DNA of 64,000 nucleotides from Tetragenococcus koreensis (GCF_003795145.1 NZ_CP027786.1:682001-746000), one strand, 5' to 3'. Positions 50,235 through 61,032 are shown, numbered from the stretch's first letter. Program-made: numbers and translations. The notes: a model not told the origin generated them from the letters alone.

Positions 50235-51246
50235 ATGCTGTTTTTAAAAGAAATAGCTGAAATAAGAATTCTTTATCCATTTGTCCTGTTTTTATTTTAT
50301 AATCATTTTCGATTAACTCATCATATAACTGCGTTAAAGTTTTAATATTCATCTTACGAACTTGCTGAATAGCTAGTTTAACCCGGTAAGGATGAACGTT
50401 TAAGCTGCGGGTAATATTACCTTGCTGATACCCCATATTCAATAAGATAGCTGTTTGCAAGTAAATTCGTATCTGACTAATCAAAATGGCATTAATTTTG
50501 ATGGTCTCTTCCCCTTGTATATGCAGATCTTCATATAACTGCAAAGCTTCTGCCGTTTTGCCTTGCAATACATAATTCGTCAAATCAAATACATTATCTT
50601 CTAATGACTTTGGTACGAGTTCCTCTACGTCTTTTTGACTGATATGCTTTGTTTTTGCTGCAAATAGTTGAAGTTTTTGTAGCTCTCTCATTACTTTCGT
50701 TAAGTTCGCGTCTGTCAGACGAATAAACAGTTCAAAAGCATTCCGATCCATACTGATTTGATCATTATCTAGCGTCTGTTGTAAAAAGCGACGTACTTGT
50801 GCTTCGTTCATCGGTTCTACATCGATAACTTCGGCATACTTTTTAAATTGTTTAGAAACTTTCTTACGTTCATCGAGCTTTACATACTCAGCGAAAAACA
50901 CCAGAATTGTTGAATCCACAGGATTTTTTAAATAGGATATAAGTCGCTCTACATCATGCTCAGGTGCGTTTGCCTTTTTTTCGGCAGTTAAAATAAACGG
51001 ATTTTCAACAAAAATCAAACGATAGTCACCAAAAAAGGGCATGGATTCAGCTTCGTCAAGAATTGCATCCACTGGGTCTTCTTCCATATCAAATTCGGCA
51101 AAATTTAAGTCATCAACATCCAGCTGCAAGCTTTCAATAAAAGCTTGACGAATTTGCTTTTGTAAATATTCCTCTGTCCCCAAAACCAGATAGGTTGATT
51201 GAAATTTTTGGTCATGGATTGCTTGTAAAGCATTCTGAACATTCAT
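50233..51246 (-). CDS. holA: DNA polymerase III subunit delta
   Basis: 337 residues. The N-terminal AAA-like fold begins with YLVLGTEEYLQKQIRQAF (the degenerate P-loop region); DAEFDMEEDP..., ENPFILTAEKKANAPEH follow; the C-terminal helical collar includes LQGKTAEALQLYEDLHIQGEETIKINAILISQIRIYLQTAILL and YRVKLAIQQVRKMNIKTL. Delta opens the beta sliding clamp in the clamp loader. Standard length. It lies downstream of comEC on the same strand with a 100-base gap. Confidence 0.95.
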   Translation of the reverse strand: MNVQNALQAIHDQKFQSTYLVLGTEEYLQKQIRQAFIESLQLDVDDLNFAEFDMEEDPVDAILDEAESMPFFGDYRLIFVENPFILTAEKKANAPEHDVERLISYLKNPVDSTILVFFAEYVKLDERKKVSKQFKKYAEVIDVEPMNEAQVRRFLQQTLDNDQISMDRNAFELFIRLTDANLTKVMRELQKLQLFAAKTKHISQKDVEELVPKSLEDNVFDLTNYVLQGKTAEALQLYEDLHIQGEETIKINAILISQIRIYLQTAILLNMGYQQGNITRSLNVHPYRVKLAIQQVRKMNIKTLTQLYDELIENDYKIKTGQMDKEFLFQLFLLKTA

Positions 51247-51346
51247 AAACGATTCCCTCTTCTTATTTTTCCTACGTTATCTACTTGCCATTATTTTTTT
51301 AATTGCTCACATCCAAAAATATCATATCATGAAGAAAAATGAATTA

Positions 51347-53605
51347 CTACCCTTCTTTTTGTTGTGAAATAGACATCTTAGGCGCAAACATTTGCCATGA
51401 GTAACGAATCATTCCTTGCTCATCTGTTCTTAAAATTTGAACCTGATGATCCTGTAAGGTGTCGACAACTTCTGGGTGCGGATGGTTAAACCGATTGTCT
51501 TTTCCGCAAGAAATAATTCCCTGTTTAGGTTGTAGCTGTTTAATAAATGCTGGCGCGGTTGAAGTCCGACTGCCATGGTGTCCTAGTTTTAAGACATCTG
51601 CTTGTAATCCAGGATAATCTTGCATCACCTTTTTTTCGCCAGCTTGGTCTAAATCACCAGTCATTACAAAATTTACACCATAGATTGTGGTCCCAATGAC
51701 TAATGAGTCTTCATTCTCCCCTTTTCCAACATGTTCGGGCGCTAAAACATGAAGTTTTAGTTTTTTTCCAACTTGGTCTTTACTACCGGTCTCTTTGACA
51801 ATGGTATTTTCCGTCAAGTTTTTTAAAAGTTTTTTGATGTTGGAACTTTGTTGACTTCCCTTACCTAGATAAAGTGTTTCAATCTTAAATTCTTCCATTA
51901 ATTTTTGCGCATCGCCCATATGGTCCGTATCACCATGGGTTAGAAATAAACCGTCGATTTTTTTGACGCCCTCCCCTTTCAAGTAAGGAATTAATGTGTA
52001 CTCTGCATTCGTACGATAATTTCTACTTTGCCAATTGTCTTCAAAAAAATTCACCTTGCCACCGGTATCAATGACATAGACCTCTTGTTTAAAAGGAGTT
52101 TGAATTACGATACTATCTCCTTGACCCACATCGACAAAGGCAATTGAGGTTTCTAATGAGCATACTTGAAAAGCGACCAGCACAAGCGTCGGTATAAATA
52201 GCCAGCGTTTTCGATAATTTTGATAGATGTAAACACCTGCTACTAAAGCTAGTATAGTTAAAATAAGTGAGGGTTGTCCTGTAGTTAAAACAAAGGATTT
52301 AGTAAAGCTAAGCAAATGTTCAAAGAAAATAATGATTTTTTCCAATAAAATCTCTGGTATATTAGAGGAAAATCCTAATAGTTTAAAAAAGCAAGTACTA
52401 ACTAATAAGGGTAATAGTAATTGACTGAATAATGGAATAAACAAAGCCGTTAGTAAGCCACCTAAAATGGGTAATTCAAAAAACATATACATAATTAATG
52501 GAGCAGCCAATAAGGTAATTTCTTGAGAATGAAAGAGTTGTTGCCATTTCGTTTTTAGCCTAGGCTGATCTAGTAAAATCACCCAAGATATCCAAAGCGA
52601 TAAAATGCCAGAAAATTGTAGCAACGTTTTAGGATCATGTAACAGTAATAAAAACAACACAATGCTGAAACGGTCTAAACTCGATAGATGGATATTCATC
52701 TCTTTAAAAAGTAAACGCAACATATACATAAGAGCTGCCCGCCAGACACTGACGGTTTGTCCAAAAATGACGATACTAAGGGCGATGAACAAGAAAAAAA
52801 TGCCTCCAAATTCGGTGAAAGTTAACTGTGTACGACGCAGAAAATAAAATATCCAGCCATAAAACAGATAAACGTGCATACCTGAAATGGTAAATAAATG
52901 TAAGATTCCTGCACTACTATATATTTCTTTAATTTGTTGAAAACTCGTATCACGATAACCAAAAAGTAAAGACAATATATAAGGAGTAGATTTTTTTGCA
53001 AAATTTTCCTGTACCCAATCAATGCCACAAGCACGCCACTGTCTTAAGATAGAAGTTCGGCTTAAAGCACGTTTATTTTGTATTTCTTCAATACGAAAAG
53101 TTCCTAGTTTATGGTTAGAAAAGGCAAACCATTTTCCGTCAAAACCGTGTAAATTACGTTTTCCCTCTGTAGGTAAAAATGCACCTTTCGTTTGTATTTC
53201 TTTACTCCAGTTGGCACGCTTTTGCCAATTTTTTTGTTCTGCTTCACTTGCAACTTGGTACTGCACATCAACTTTCCATTTGTCCATTTTCCCTTCAAAA
53301 GAAACTAAGTCGCCGTTAATTTTAATTGTATCATTATAAATTTTAATTTTTGTAGTCAGCTTTTCTTCGGGTGCTGGTGGGGTTGGTAAAGCACTGATTT
53401 GTGTCCTTAACAATAGAAAAAAGCTGCAAAAAATACAGAGTAATCCTAAGACTACTTGTTTTTTGCAGCAGATCACAAATAAAAAGTAAAGACTAACTAA
53501 TAATAAAAACGGTTGATGAAGTAAGTAAGCATTCAATAAACTAGCAGCTATGGCTATAGGAAAAAACAATTGGTTTTTCCAAGAAAGATCAAGGCTGTTC
53601 TTCAT
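51347..53605 (-). CDS. comEC: ComEC competence DNA-transport channel
   Basis: 752 residues in the membrane. Two N-terminal helices, an OB-like DUF4131 extracellular domain (about 70-190), the Competence domain with about eight helices ([37 protein letters not shown] is the hallmark), and a C-terminal MBL domain with [13 protein letters not shown] and [11 protein letters not shown] near 535-565. It conducts single-stranded DNA into the cell. The start overlaps comEB's end by 17 bases. No frameshift; competence machinery looks complete here (comEA, EB, EC), though regulation is not visible. Confidence 0.95.
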   Translation of the reverse strand: MKNSLDLSWKNQLFFPIAIAASLLNAYLLHQPFLLLVSLYFLFVICCKKQVVLGLLCIFCSFFLLLRTQISALPTPPAPEEKLTTKIKIYNDTIKINGDLVSFEGKMDKWKVDVQYQVASEAEQKNWQKRANWSKEIQTKGAFLPTEGKRNLHGFDGKWFAFSNHKLGTFRIEEIQNKRALSRTSILRQWRACGIDWVQENFAKKSTPYILSLLFGYRDTSFQQIKEIYSSAGILHLFTISGMHVYLFYGWIFYFLRRTQLTFTEFGGIFFLFIALSIVIFGQTVSVWRAALMYMLRLLFKEMNIHLSSLDRFSIVLFLLLLHDPKTLLQFSGILSLWISWVILLDQPRLKTKWQQLFHSQEITLLAAPLIMYMFFELPILGGLLTALFIPLFSQLLLPLLVSTCFFKLLGFSSNIPEILLEKIIIFFEHLLSFTKSFVLTTGQPSLILTILALVAGVYIYQNYRKRWLFIPTLVLVAFQVCSLETSIAFVDVGQGDSIVIQTPFKQEVYVIDTGGKVNFFEDNWQSRNYRTNAEYTLIPYLKGEGVKKIDGLFLTHGDTDHMGDAQKLMEEFKIETLYLGKGSQQSSNIKKLLKNLTENTIVKETGSKDQVGKKLKLHVLAPEHVGKGENEDSLVIGTTIYGVNFVMTGDLDQAGEKKVMQDYPGLQADVLKLGHHGSRTSTAPAFIKQLQPKQGIISCGKDNRFNHPHPEVVDTLQDHQVQILRTDEQGMIRYSWQMFAPKMSISQQKEG

Positions 53606-54074
53606 TTAATTGACCAAAAGATAATTTTTCAAAATAATGAGGTTCAAGTTCGACTTGGTGAACAGATCCGCCGACTTGCTCAATTAACTCTAAGCCATAA
53701 GGATCATTATGATAATTATGAAGATAATGAATTGTCTTAACACCTGCTTGCAATAGTGCTTTAGTACACTGCAAACAAGGAAAATGTGTAACGTAAATTT
53801 CGGCGCCTTCAGTAGAAATTCCTAATTTAGCACATTGTAATATCGCATTCATTTCTGCGTGAATTGTACGTATACAGTGGCCGTCAACTAAATAACAACC
53901 ATCGTCAATACAATGTGTATCACCGGAAACCGAACCATTATAACCACCAGCAATGATTCGTCGGTCTCTGACCAAGGTAGCACCTACTTCAAGACGAGTA
54001 CAAGTGCTTCGTAAGGATAAGAGCAATGCTTGAGCCATGAAGTACTGATCCCAGGGTATTCGTTTATCTGTCAT
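53589..54074 (-). CDS. comEB: ComEB, dCMP/deoxycytidylate deaminase family
   Basis: 161 residues. The zinc-dependent deaminase core is [16 protein letters not shown] (His, Glu) and [14 protein letters not shown] (two Cys). Residues [17 protein letters not shown] are the family extension with extra Cys/His. [24 protein letters not shown] is typical of dCMP deaminases. It converts dCMP to dUMP for dTTP supply; in B. subtilis it is not essential for DNA uptake but lies in the com operon. Between comEA and comEC as usual. Confidence 0.94.
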   Translation of the reverse strand: MTDKRIPWDQYFMAQALLLSLRSTCTRLEVGATLVRDRRIIAGGYNGSVSGDTHCIDDGCYLVDGHCIRTIHAEMNAILQCAKLGISTEGAEIYVTHFPCLQCTKALLQAGVKTIHYLHNYHNDPYGLELIEQVGGSVHQVELEPHYFEKLSFGQLNEEQP

Positions 54075-54099
54075 CTTTTACCTCCTTGTTTTGTTTTAA

Positions 54100-54708
54100 C
54101 TATATTTTAATTGATTCACGCAATTTTTCAACTGTCTTTTCACCAAAACCTGAAACTTCATTTAATTCATCAACTGTTTCAAAAGGTCCATTTTCCTCAC
54201 GATAATCTATGATATCTTGCGCCTTAGCTGGTCCAATACCGCTTAATTCTTGTAATTCGGTTAAATCTGCTGCATTAATATCAATCATTTCTTCAGTTTG
54301 ACTTTCTTCTTGTACTTCTCCTGCTACTTCCATCTCCTCAGCTTCTGTTTTGTTTGGGACGTAGATCATTTGTTGGTCACTTAATTTTTCAGCTAAATTT
54401 AATTGTTTTTCTTCAGCATTTTTAGTGAATCCCCCTGCTTCTAAGATGACTTCTTTGACCCGAGCATCTCCTGTAAGCTCGTATACTCCTGGTTTATTGA
54501 CCTCTCCTTTAATATCAACCATAATTTTACCTGTTTCTTCGGTTTGCTCTTCAGTGGTTGTAGTCATTTGTTGGAACGGTTCATCAGATTTCTCCCAAGC
54601 AGTTTGCTCCTTATTTGTTTGGGTAAAATAAAAGACAATGGCTACTATTAAAATAAAAATGCCTATAATTAAAGGCAAAAATTTTTTCATCCGTTCCTTA
54701 ATCGTCAC
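54100..54708 (-). CDS. comEA: ComEA, surface DNA receptor
   Basis: 202 residues from GTG 54708 behind GGAGGAGGACAAA. A single N-terminal helix at about 11-28 anchors it; a Glu/Thr-rich stalk follows; residues about 62-118 are the SLBB-type domain (VDIKGEVNKPGVYELTGDARVKEVILEAGG); the C-terminal helix-hairpin-helix DNA-binding domain (about 140-202) reads DINAADLTELQELSGIGPAKAQDIIDYREENG then VDELNEVSGFGEKTVEKL. It binds incoming double-stranded DNA and hands it to the ComEC channel. First gene of the com operon. Confidence 0.95.
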   Translation of the reverse strand: MTIKERMKKFLPLIIGIFILIVAIVFYFTQTNKEQTAWEKSDEPFQQMTTTTEEQTEETGKIMVDIKGEVNKPGVYELTGDARVKEVILEAGGFTKNAEEKQLNLAEKLSDQQMIYVPNKTEAEEMEVAGEVQEESQTEEMIDINAADLTELQELSGIGPAKAQDIIDYREENGPFETVDELNEVSGFGEKTVEKLRESIKI

Positions 54709-54745
54709 TTTGTCCTCCTCCTTTCACTTATAAGTACGCAAAAAA

Positions 54746-54801
54746 ACACCAAATCTTTTTAACAATCGAAAATTTTTTTCAAAAGTTAAAAAGTTTGGTG
54801 T
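54746..54801 (-). terminator. Terminator after the HAD-IA gene
   Basis: ACACCAAATCTTTTTAAC (54746-54763) pairs with GTTAAAAAGTTTGGTGT (54785-54801); minus-strand T run follows. Confidence 0.85.
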
Positions 54802-55413
54802 CTAAATGAATTCTTTTATTGCTGGTATAGATGTAACTCGATAATCGGCTTGAATGTCGGTAAGTAAATTTTCGTTATCAAAAAATAAGGTTTGAACACC
54901 TGTATTTTTACCTGCATCCACATCCAAAGCACGGTCACCAATCATAACCGTAGTTTCAGGATCTAATGAATACTTATCCAGCAAATAATTCAATGCTTCC
55001 GGATCAGGTTTTCTTGCAAAATTATTTTCTGGTCCCACGATTTCTGTAACCAAATCAGCTAGTTGTTCATATTCTAATAACTTTTGCGTTGAAGCTGACA
55101 GTCGATGTGTTAGAATCATGTTCTTTTTGTTATTAGCAACAATTTTTTGTAAGACATCCTGCGTTCCTGCAAAGCTTTTAGGAACATAGGCAACTTTTTC
55201 TTCATGCTTTTTGGCTTTTTTAGATAGTTCCGTAAAGTCTAATCGATATTTTTCAGCAATCGCAGCCGAAGAATACTCTTTTAAAATACGGTAAACTTCT
55301 TCTTTACTACTTTCAATACCATAATCTTTTAAAGCTAAGACATAACCTTGTACAATCATTGGATAGGTGTCAAATAGCGTCCCATCAAAATCCCATATAA
55401 ATGTATTAAACAA
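54802..55413 (-). CDS. HAD-superfamily hydrolase, subfamily IA
   Basis: 203 residues. FIWDFDGTLFDTYPMIVQGY near 4-23 is motif I, NMILTHRLSASTQKLL is motif II, the Lys in NFARKPDPEALNYLL is motif III, and MIGDRALDVDAGKNTGVQTLFF motif IV near 158-178. It resembles PgmB/YcsE-type small phosphatases. Substrate unknown. Divergent neighbours are absent; it lies alone between comEA and an aminotransferase. Confidence 0.9.
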   Translation of the reverse strand: MFNTFIWDFDGTLFDTYPMIVQGYVLALKDYGIESSKEEVYRILKEYSSAAIAEKYRLDFTELSKKAKKHEEKVAYVPKSFAGTQDVLQKIVANNKKNMILTHRLSASTQKLLEYEQLADLVTEIVGPENNFARKPDPEALNYLLDKYSLDPETTVMIGDRALDVDAGKNTGVQTLFFDNENLLTDIQADYRVTSIPAIKEFI

Positions 55414-55543
55414 ATAATTTACTCCTTTATTTTTTTATTTACTTGTTTATTTTATCACGCTTTATTTGTAAGTGCTATTGGTTGTTAAAATATCGAATAA
55501 GAGAATATTTTTTCTTTTACCAAAATTGTGTTATATAAAAACA

Positions 55544-55571
55544 AACAGCCAGAATTATTTTTCTAGCTGTT
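55544..55571 (-). terminator. Terminator after the aminotransferase gene
   Basis: Minus-strand AACAGCTAG/CTGGCTGTT (one G-U) with a T-rich tail. Confidence 0.75.
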
Positions 55572-55586
55572 CATTATTATAATCGC

Positions 55587-56738
55587 TTAAAACGTCATTT
55601 GTTCGATTCGATCAAAGGCTTCTTTTAATACAGAAATTTTCTGGGTTGCAGCTAAGCGTACATGATGGTTACCAGTAGTAACGCCGAATGCCTTTCCAGG
55701 AACTACAAGTACTTGAGTTTCCTCCAATAATTTCTTGGAAAAAGCAACAGAATCTAATTGAGTATCAACAATATTAATAAATGCATACATCGATCCTTTT
55801 ACTTCCCCTAAATGAAGAAAATCAATGGCATCCACACGCTGTTTCACATAATTAAGCCGTTCTTTAAAAACATTGACTACCTCAGGAATAAGCTCATTAG
55901 CATGATTTAAAGCATAAATTCCAGCTTGTTGTGAAATCGCTGGGGCAGAATAGGTGATATTTTCGTTAATCAACTTAGCTGTCTCACTAACATAAGTTGG
56001 TGCAATCATATAACCGATCCGCCATCCCGTCATAGCAAATGACTTTGAAAAACCACTAAACGTAATCGTATTTTCAGGAGCAAAAGTTGCCATTGGCGTG
56101 AATGTATCATCGAAGACCAATTCCTCATAAATTTCATCTGAAAGGATAAACACCTCATGCTCAATCGCAATATCTGCGATTTTTTGAAACGTTTCTTGTG
56201 AGAAAACTGCGCCAGTTGGATTGTTAGGTGAATTAACCACGATTGCCTTTGTACGACTCGTAATTGCCCGCTCAAGCATGGCAGCCTCTAATTGAAAGCC
56301 ATCTTTTTCATAAGTAGGCACGATAACTGGCACACCACCGGCTAATTCAATTTGGTCTTTATAGGGTGAAAAATAGGGTTCATGAATAATCACTTCGTCA
56401 CCGGGATCAAGAATAGCTAAAAATGTTAAGTACATTCCATGCATGGCGCCCACTGTCGCACGCACTTGGTCAGCGGAAAAGTCTAAATGATAACGATTCT
56501 TGTAGTGATCGATCACTGCCTGGATAAAAGCAGCACTTCCATCTGAGGCAGTATAACGAGTATGACCAGCTTTGGCATCCTCAAAGGCTTGATTGATGAT
56601 ACGCTCATCGGTGATTAAATCTGGGTCCCCGATGGATAAATCAAGCAACCCTTCTTTACTTTTTGCCAATGTGCCAATATTCATCATAATGTTTTCTGCT
56701 GGTTCTTGATATTTTTTTGCTAATTTAAAACGATCCAC
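55587..56738 (-). CDS. PLP-dependent class I/II aminotransferase
   Basis: 383 residues. SIGDPD near 37, NSPNNPTGAVFS near 170 (PLP phosphate/pyridine contacts), DEIYEELVF near 200, and FSGFSKSFAMTGWRIGYM near 230 with the Schiff-base Lys define fold type I. C-terminal VRLAAT carries the substrate Arg. It belongs with aromatic/aspartate-like and N-succinyl-diaminopimelate-type enzymes; amino donor unknown. It precedes nothing in the same unit; the amino-acid ABC transporter lies 22 bases upstream on the same strand, so transport and transamination of an amino acid may be linked. Confidence 0.9.
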   Translation of the reverse strand: MDRFKLAKKYQEPAENIMMNIGTLAKSKEGLLDLSIGDPDLITDERIINQAFEDAKAGHTRYTASDGSAAFIQAVIDHYKNRYHLDFSADQVRATVGAMHGMYLTFLAILDPGDEVIIHEPYFSPYKDQIELAGGVPVIVPTYEKDGFQLEAAMLERAITSRTKAIVVNSPNNPTGAVFSQETFQKIADIAIEHEVFILSDEIYEELVFDDTFTPMATFAPENTITFSGFSKSFAMTGWRIGYMIAPTYVSETAKLINENITYSAPAISQQAGIYALNHANELIPEVVNVFKERLNYVKQRVDAIDFLHLGEVKGSMYAFINIVDTQLDSVAFSKKLLEETQVLVVPGKAFGVTTGNHHVRLAATQKISVLKEAFDRIEQMTF

Positions 56739-56759
56739 GAGTAATGGTCATCTCCCTTT

Positions 56760-57482
56760 TTATAATACTTTTTTTAGAAAGTTTTGGGTTCGTTCGTTTT
56801 TTGGATGATCAAAAATGTCTTCTGGCTGCCCTTCTTCTTGCACCACACCGTCATCCATGAAAATGACCCGGTCAGCTACTTCTTTAGCAAAACCCATTTC
56901 ATGGCTGACAACAATCATGGTCATCCCTTCTTTTGCCAAAGTTTTCATGACGGAAAGAACTTCTCCTACCATTTCTGGGTCTAATGCAGAAGTTGGTTCG
57001 TCAAACAACATCACATCAGGATCCATCGCTAGGGCTCTAGCAATAGCAACCCGCTGTTCTTGACCACCGGAAAGACTTGCTGGGTAACTTTCAGCTTTAT
57101 CCGTCAAACCAACTAAGTCCAATAGTTCGTATGCTTTTTTGTTGGCCTCATCCGAACTTTGCCCTTTTACTTTAATTGGACTAATTGTAACATTTTCTAG
57201 AACTTTCATGTGCGGAAATAGGTTAAAACTTTGAAATACCATGCCCATTTTTTGTCGTAATTGGTCAATATTATTCTCTTTAGCTAAAAGATCATTACCT
57301 TCAAATAGAATAGTCCCTTCTGTTGGTTGCTCTAATAAATTCAAGCAACGTAGAAAAGTACTTTTTCCACTTCCCGAAGGACCAATAATAACTACCACTT
57401 CACCTGATTCAACGTTCAAATCGATCCCTTTTAATACTTCATTTTCACCGAATTTTTTATGCAGGTTTTCTATATTAATCAC
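56760..57482 (-). CDS. Amino-acid ABC transporter ATP-binding protein (GlnQ type)
   Basis: 240 residues, complete polar-amino-acid ATPase. Walker [10 protein letters not shown] near 34, Q-loop [10 protein letters not shown] near 84, signature [16 protein letters not shown] near 135, Walker [17 protein letters not shown] near 158-173, and His switch [14 protein letters not shown] near 193. The signature reads [11 protein letters not shown] is the common form. It energises uptake of an amino acid, most like glutamine. Eight bases overlap the SBP-permease gene upstream, so one unit. Confidence 0.95.
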   Translation of the reverse strand: MINIENLHKKFGENEVLKGIDLNVESGEVVVIIGPSGSGKSTFLRCLNLLEQPTEGTILFEGNDLLAKENNIDQLRQKMGMVFQSFNLFPHMKVLENVTISPIKVKGQSSDEANKKAYELLDLVGLTDKAESYPASLSGGQEQRVAIARALAMDPDVMLFDEPTSALDPEMVGEVLSVMKTLAKEGMTMIVVSHEMGFAKEVADRVIFMDDGVVQEEGQPEDIFDHPKNERTQNFLKKVL

Positions 57483-58944
57483 TTGTCTTCATCCTCCTTT
57501 CAGCGACACCCAATAGACGAGAAAGCGTAAACGTCAATACAAAATAAATTAACGAAACAATTAAGTATGGCAAGAATGGTTTAAAACTTGCTCCTTGTAC
57601 ATTCCCCGCTTGGAAAATCAACTCAGAAACACCGATAACTGAAATAACCGATGACTCTTTAATGACTGTAACGAATTCATTACCTAAAGCCGGCAAAATA
57701 TTCTTAATTGCCTGCGGGAAAATAATGTAGCGCATCGCTTTTGTCCGGTCCATACCAAGTGAACGGGCAGCTTCCATCTGTCCTTTATTTACGCCATTGA
57801 TTCCTGCACGGATAATTTCAGCCACATAAGCTGCACTATTGAGTGACAGTGCAATACAACCAGCCACAAAACGTGACAGATCAAGACCTAAAATACCTGT
57901 GCCGAAGTAAACAATAAATATTTGCACTAGCAAAGGCGTTCCGCGCACATATTCAATATAAATGGAGGCAAGAGCTCTTAAAATTTTTATAGAAGATAAT
58001 TTCATTAAAGCAAAGATGGTTCCTAAAATAATACCGAAAATGACACCGACAATAGCTAACAGAATCGTGTAACCAGTTCCTGATAGATAGTAAGGATAAT
58101 ACTCTTCAAAGAAACTTTGGTCTTCATCAAACATCAGATTATTGGCTTCTTCTTGATACCCCTCTAGTAAATTTTCGTCATTAATTGTTTGAATAGAGCG
58201 ATTAATATTTTCGGAAAGTATAGGTGAATCTTTAGGCAATGCAACGGCTGATTGTTTAGCACCGTCCTCAAATTCTACATTAGAAAATGCCAAATCATCA
58301 TTTTCATCTACATAAGCTTTAGCCACTGGCCCTTCTAATACAGCACCGTCAACCTTTCCATTTTTCAAATTCATCACGACATCCGGAATTTTTTGTAAAG
58401 AAGTAACTTGCGAGCCTTCTAATTCCGTGTTGGCTAATTCTTCTTGTGTCGTTTGTTTTTGAACACCAATAGGAACTCCTTCAAATTGATTAACATCAGT
58501 ATACTCGTCTTGATCTTCTTCTCGTACAACTAATCGTTGTTGTGAATTCATATAAGGATCAGAAAAGTCCACTTCTTGTAAACGTTCAGGAGTTGGTGAC
58601 ATGCCTGAAATAATCAGGTCAATTTTCCCCGTGTCTAATGCGCCCAATAGAGCATCAAAACCCAGCTCTTCTATATGGAGATCAACGCCCATATCATCTG
58701 CAATTTTTTGCGCGATAGAGACATCAAAACCTACAATTTCATCCTCACCGTCTACTGTTGCATGAAATTCATAGGGCGCATAGTCAGCTGATAATCCAAC
58801 AACTAACTCCCCACGTTCCATAATAGCATCATAGCGCTCGTCTTGTTGCTCTTCTTCCGCAGATGCTTGTACAGTCGGAAACAGCTGAGCAAACAACATG
58901 AGAAACGGGATGAGCACTAAAAATAACTTTTTAAACTTTTTCAT
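57475..58944 (-). CDS. Amino-acid ABC transporter, fused substrate-binding protein and permease
   Basis: 489 residues. Signal peptide 1-28; substrate-binding domain about 35-270 ([43 protein letters not shown] is the amino-acid-binding start; [18 protein letters not shown] the ligand cleft); then permease with about five helices (295-485), containing [22 protein letters not shown], the EAA loop that docks the ATPase. This SBP-permease fusion is the GlnPH/YckK type of lactic acid bacteria (glutamine/glutamate). Ribosome and promoter lie in the 290-base gap shared with the divergent gldA-like gene. Confidence 0.93.
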   Translation of the reverse strand: MKKFKKLFLVLIPFLMLFAQLFPTVQASAEEEQQDERYDAIMERGELVVGLSADYAPYEFHATVDGEDEIVGFDVSIAQKIADDMGVDLHIEELGFDALLGALDTGKIDLIISGMSPTPERLQEVDFSDPYMNSQQRLVVREEDQDEYTDVNQFEGVPIGVQKQTTQEELANTELEGSQVTSLQKIPDVVMNLKNGKVDGAVLEGPVAKAYVDENDDLAFSNVEFEDGAKQSAVALPKDSPILSENINRSIQTINDENLLEGYQEEANNLMFDEDQSFFEEYYPYYLSGTGYTILLAIVGVIFGIILGTIFALMKLSSIKILRALASIYIEYVRGTPLLVQIFIVYFGTGILGLDLSRFVAGCIALSLNSAAYVAEIIRAGINGVNKGQMEAARSLGMDRTKAMRYIIFPQAIKNILPALGNEFVTVIKESSVISVIGVSELIFQAGNVQGASFKPFLPYLIVSLIYFVLTFTLSRLLGVAERRMKTSD

Positions 58945-59094
58945 TTGCTATCTACCCTTCTTATTAATAATAATTGCATAAAAATTCATTTCTTGGTTGG
59001 GATTATCTTATCATAGATTAAACAAAAGGAAAAGGTATTTTTAAAATTTTATTTTTATTCATAAATGTTGTATATATAAACTGACATAGATCAC

Positions 59095-59123
59095 TTGATT
59101 TAAAAACAAAACTGCTATATATT
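59095..59123 (+). promoter_or_regulatory. Putative promoter of the gldA-like gene
   Basis: TTGATT (59095-59100), 17 bases, TATATT (59118-59123). In the 290-base gap between the divergent transporter operon and this gene; nothing else recognised there. Confidence 0.5.
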
Positions 59124-59236
59124 AAATAAATGTGTCCGTAATTAATACATGAGAAACAAATTTATTCATTGATTATACAAAAAACATAGATGAATAAAGA
59201 TACAAAACTATAATAGATAAAAGAAAGGAACTAACT

Positions 59237-60313
59237 ATGCAACAATTGATCGTTCGAGGAGCACCGCAGATTTATGAATGTACAGCAAAATCTTGGGAAA
59301 AGCTTCCCTATTATTTAGATGAATGGAAAATCAAACGTGTGTTGGTTTTGCGTGGAAAGGATTCCTGGAAAGCCGCTCAACCTTTCTTCCCAGATTTAGG
59401 TAATTATACTGTTTATGAAAAATATTATGGCGGAGAATGCACGGATGAAAAAGCCGATGAACTTGTTTCTATTATTATGCAAAATAATATCGAAGCTGTC
59501 ATTGCCTGTGGAGGTGGTAAAGTTTCTGATCTAGGAAAAACTACTTCTCATAAAGCGGAGCTTCCCATTTTTATTATGCCGACGTTAGCAGCCACTTGTG
59601 CTTCTTACAGCTCTTTAAGTGTCATCTATAATTTGGATGGTTCAATGAAACGATATGAAATGTTTTCTATTAGTAGTGCCGCGGTATTGATTGAACCAGC
59701 AGTTATTTTGAATTCACCCCGTGAACTGATGATTGCCGGCATTGGTGATACTTTAGCCAAATGGTATGAAGCAGCGCCCATGATCGAACAATTAGCTTAT
59801 CAACCGCCTGAAATCCAAGTAGCCTTATTTGCTGCTCAAAGATGTCGCGATATTTTGTTAAGAGATAGTAGCCAAGCACTGGAAGCTATGCAGACTTCTA
59901 CACTTAATCAAGCGTTTCAAAATGTCATTGAAACAAACATTTTACTAGCTGGAATGGTCGGTGGTTTCGGCGATGATTACGGCCGCACATCAGGAGCACA
60001 TTCAATCCATGATGCGTTAACTATTTTACCTGAAAGCCATCAGACCTTACATGGTTATAAAGTTGCTTATGGCATCTTAGTTCAATTAATGATTGAAGAT
60101 AAAAAAGAAGAGCTTACGCGTTTACTGCCTTTTTATCACCAATTGAACTTACCGACTTCTTTAAAAGATATGGGCCTTGACTTAACAGAGGAAGGTTATC
60201 AACAAGTAGCCGTCCGCGCGACCCTACCATGGGAACAAATCCATTACTTAAAAGAGGAAGTAACTCCGCAATTGGTTGTTGCTGCGATGAAAAAAGTTGA
60301 AAATTTAAGTTAA
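59237..60313 (+). CDS. Iron-containing/GldA-like alcohol dehydrogenase
   Basis: 358 residues of the glycerol-dehydrogenase branch. N-terminal Rossmann part with VIACGGGKVSDLGKTTSH near 88-105 (NAD diphosphate), PTLAATCASYSSLSVIY near 115-131, then the metal site: Asp171 (IGDTLAKWYEA), His in TSGAHSIHDAL and LHGYKVAYGI near 255 and 272. GldA enzymes oxidise glycerol or reduce dihydroxyacetone; this paralogue could act on a related polyol. Ribosome site AGAAAGGAACTAAC precedes ATG. Divergent from the ABC transporter; downstream a multi-stem hairpin. Confidence 0.88.
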   Translation: MQQLIVRGAPQIYECTAKSWEKLPYYLDEWKIKRVLVLRGKDSWKAAQPFFPDLGNYTVYEKYYGGECTDEKADELVSIIMQNNIEAVIACGGGKVSDLGKTTSHKAELPIFIMPTLAATCASYSSLSVIYNLDGSMKRYEMFSISSAAVLIEPAVILNSPRELMIAGIGDTLAKWYEAAPMIEQLAYQPPEIQVALFAAQRCRDILLRDSSQALEAMQTSTLNQAFQNVIETNILLAGMVGGFGDDYGRTSGAHSIHDALTILPESHQTLHGYKVAYGILVQLMIEDKKEELTRLLPFYHQLNLPTSLKDMGLDLTEEGYQQVAVRATLPWEQIHYLKEEVTPQLVVAAMKKVENLS

Positions 60314-60320
60314 AAAGCAG

Positions 60321-60455
60321 AGCTGTGATATAAGTTCTTTTGATAAAAGAATATCCGAACTATAGTGAGATCACTTCTGCGATTACCCGTCGCAAATTAA
60401 ATCTCATCAAATATAGTTCGGGTATTTTTGGCTTGTTTTTACTTAGGTCACAGCT
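60321..60455. other. Four concentric inverted repeats between gldA-like and tag genes
   Basis: Nested stems: AGCTGTGA/TCACAGCT (60321-60328 with 60448-60455), CCGAACTATA/TATAGTTCGG (60355-60364 with 60412-60421), TGAGAT/ATCTCA (60366-60371 with 60401-60406) and TGCGA/TCGCA (60378-60382 with 60390-60394). A short T run (GGTATTTTTGG) follows the second stem, so it can terminate the plus-strand gene, but it is much larger than needed. The tag stop codon is inside the outer repeat. Confidence 0.65.
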
Positions 60456-61014
60456 TCGTTTCGTATTTGAATGAACAATCTTCCAGGTGGTCATTGATCA
60501 TACCAATTCCTTGCATAAATGAATAAATGATTGTCGGTCCTACAAATTTGAATCCTAATTTTTTAAGTTCTTTACTAATTTGGTTTGATAGATCGGTAGT
60601 TGCTGGTACTTCAGAGAAAGTTTGCCAATGGTTAACAATTGGTTTATCTTCGACAAAAGACCAGATATAAGCAGCAAAACTACCATAGTTTTCTTGCACT
60701 TTCAAAAATATTTGTGCATTATTAACAGCAGCTCGTATTTTCAAGCGATTCCGAATAATTTGTGGGTTAGCCAGCAGTTCAGCAATTTTATTTTCATCAT
60801 AATGTGCAATTTTTTGGTAATCAAATTGATCAAAAGCCGTCCGAAAATTTTCGCGCTTGTCTAAAACTGTGGACCAACTCAATCCTGCTTGCATACTTTC
60901 CAACACAAGTAATTCATAAAGTTCCTTTTCATTATGCGTAGGCTTGCCCCACTCATGATCATGGTAGTCTTGCATTAAAGAGCTTGTTGCAGCCCAATCA
61001 CAACGAATAACCAT
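60448..61014 (-). CDS. tag: DNA-3-methyladenine glycosylase I
   Basis: 188 residues. The zinc ligands are Cys5 (RCDWA), His18 (DYHDHEWG), His176 and Cys180 (DHLEDC), the same plan as E. coli Tag. LVLESMQAGLSWSTVLDKRENFRTAF near 36-60 is the glycosylase block, with the catalytic-pocket Glu, and LGFKFVGPTIIYSFMQGIGMINDH closes it. It removes 3-methyladenine from DNA. ATG 61014 has AAAGGGGGACAAATA upstream. Monocistronic with the GNAT gene upstream (gap 18). Confidence 0.95.
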   Translation of the reverse strand: MVIRCDWAATSSLMQDYHDHEWGKPTHNEKELYELLVLESMQAGLSWSTVLDKRENFRTAFDQFDYQKIAHYDENKIAELLANPQIIRNRLKIRAAVNNAQIFLKVQENYGSFAAYIWSFVEDKPIVNHWQTFSEVPATTDLSNQISKELKKLGFKFVGPTIIYSFMQGIGMINDHLEDCSFKYETKL

Positions 61015-61032
61015 TATTTGTCCCCCTTTCTT

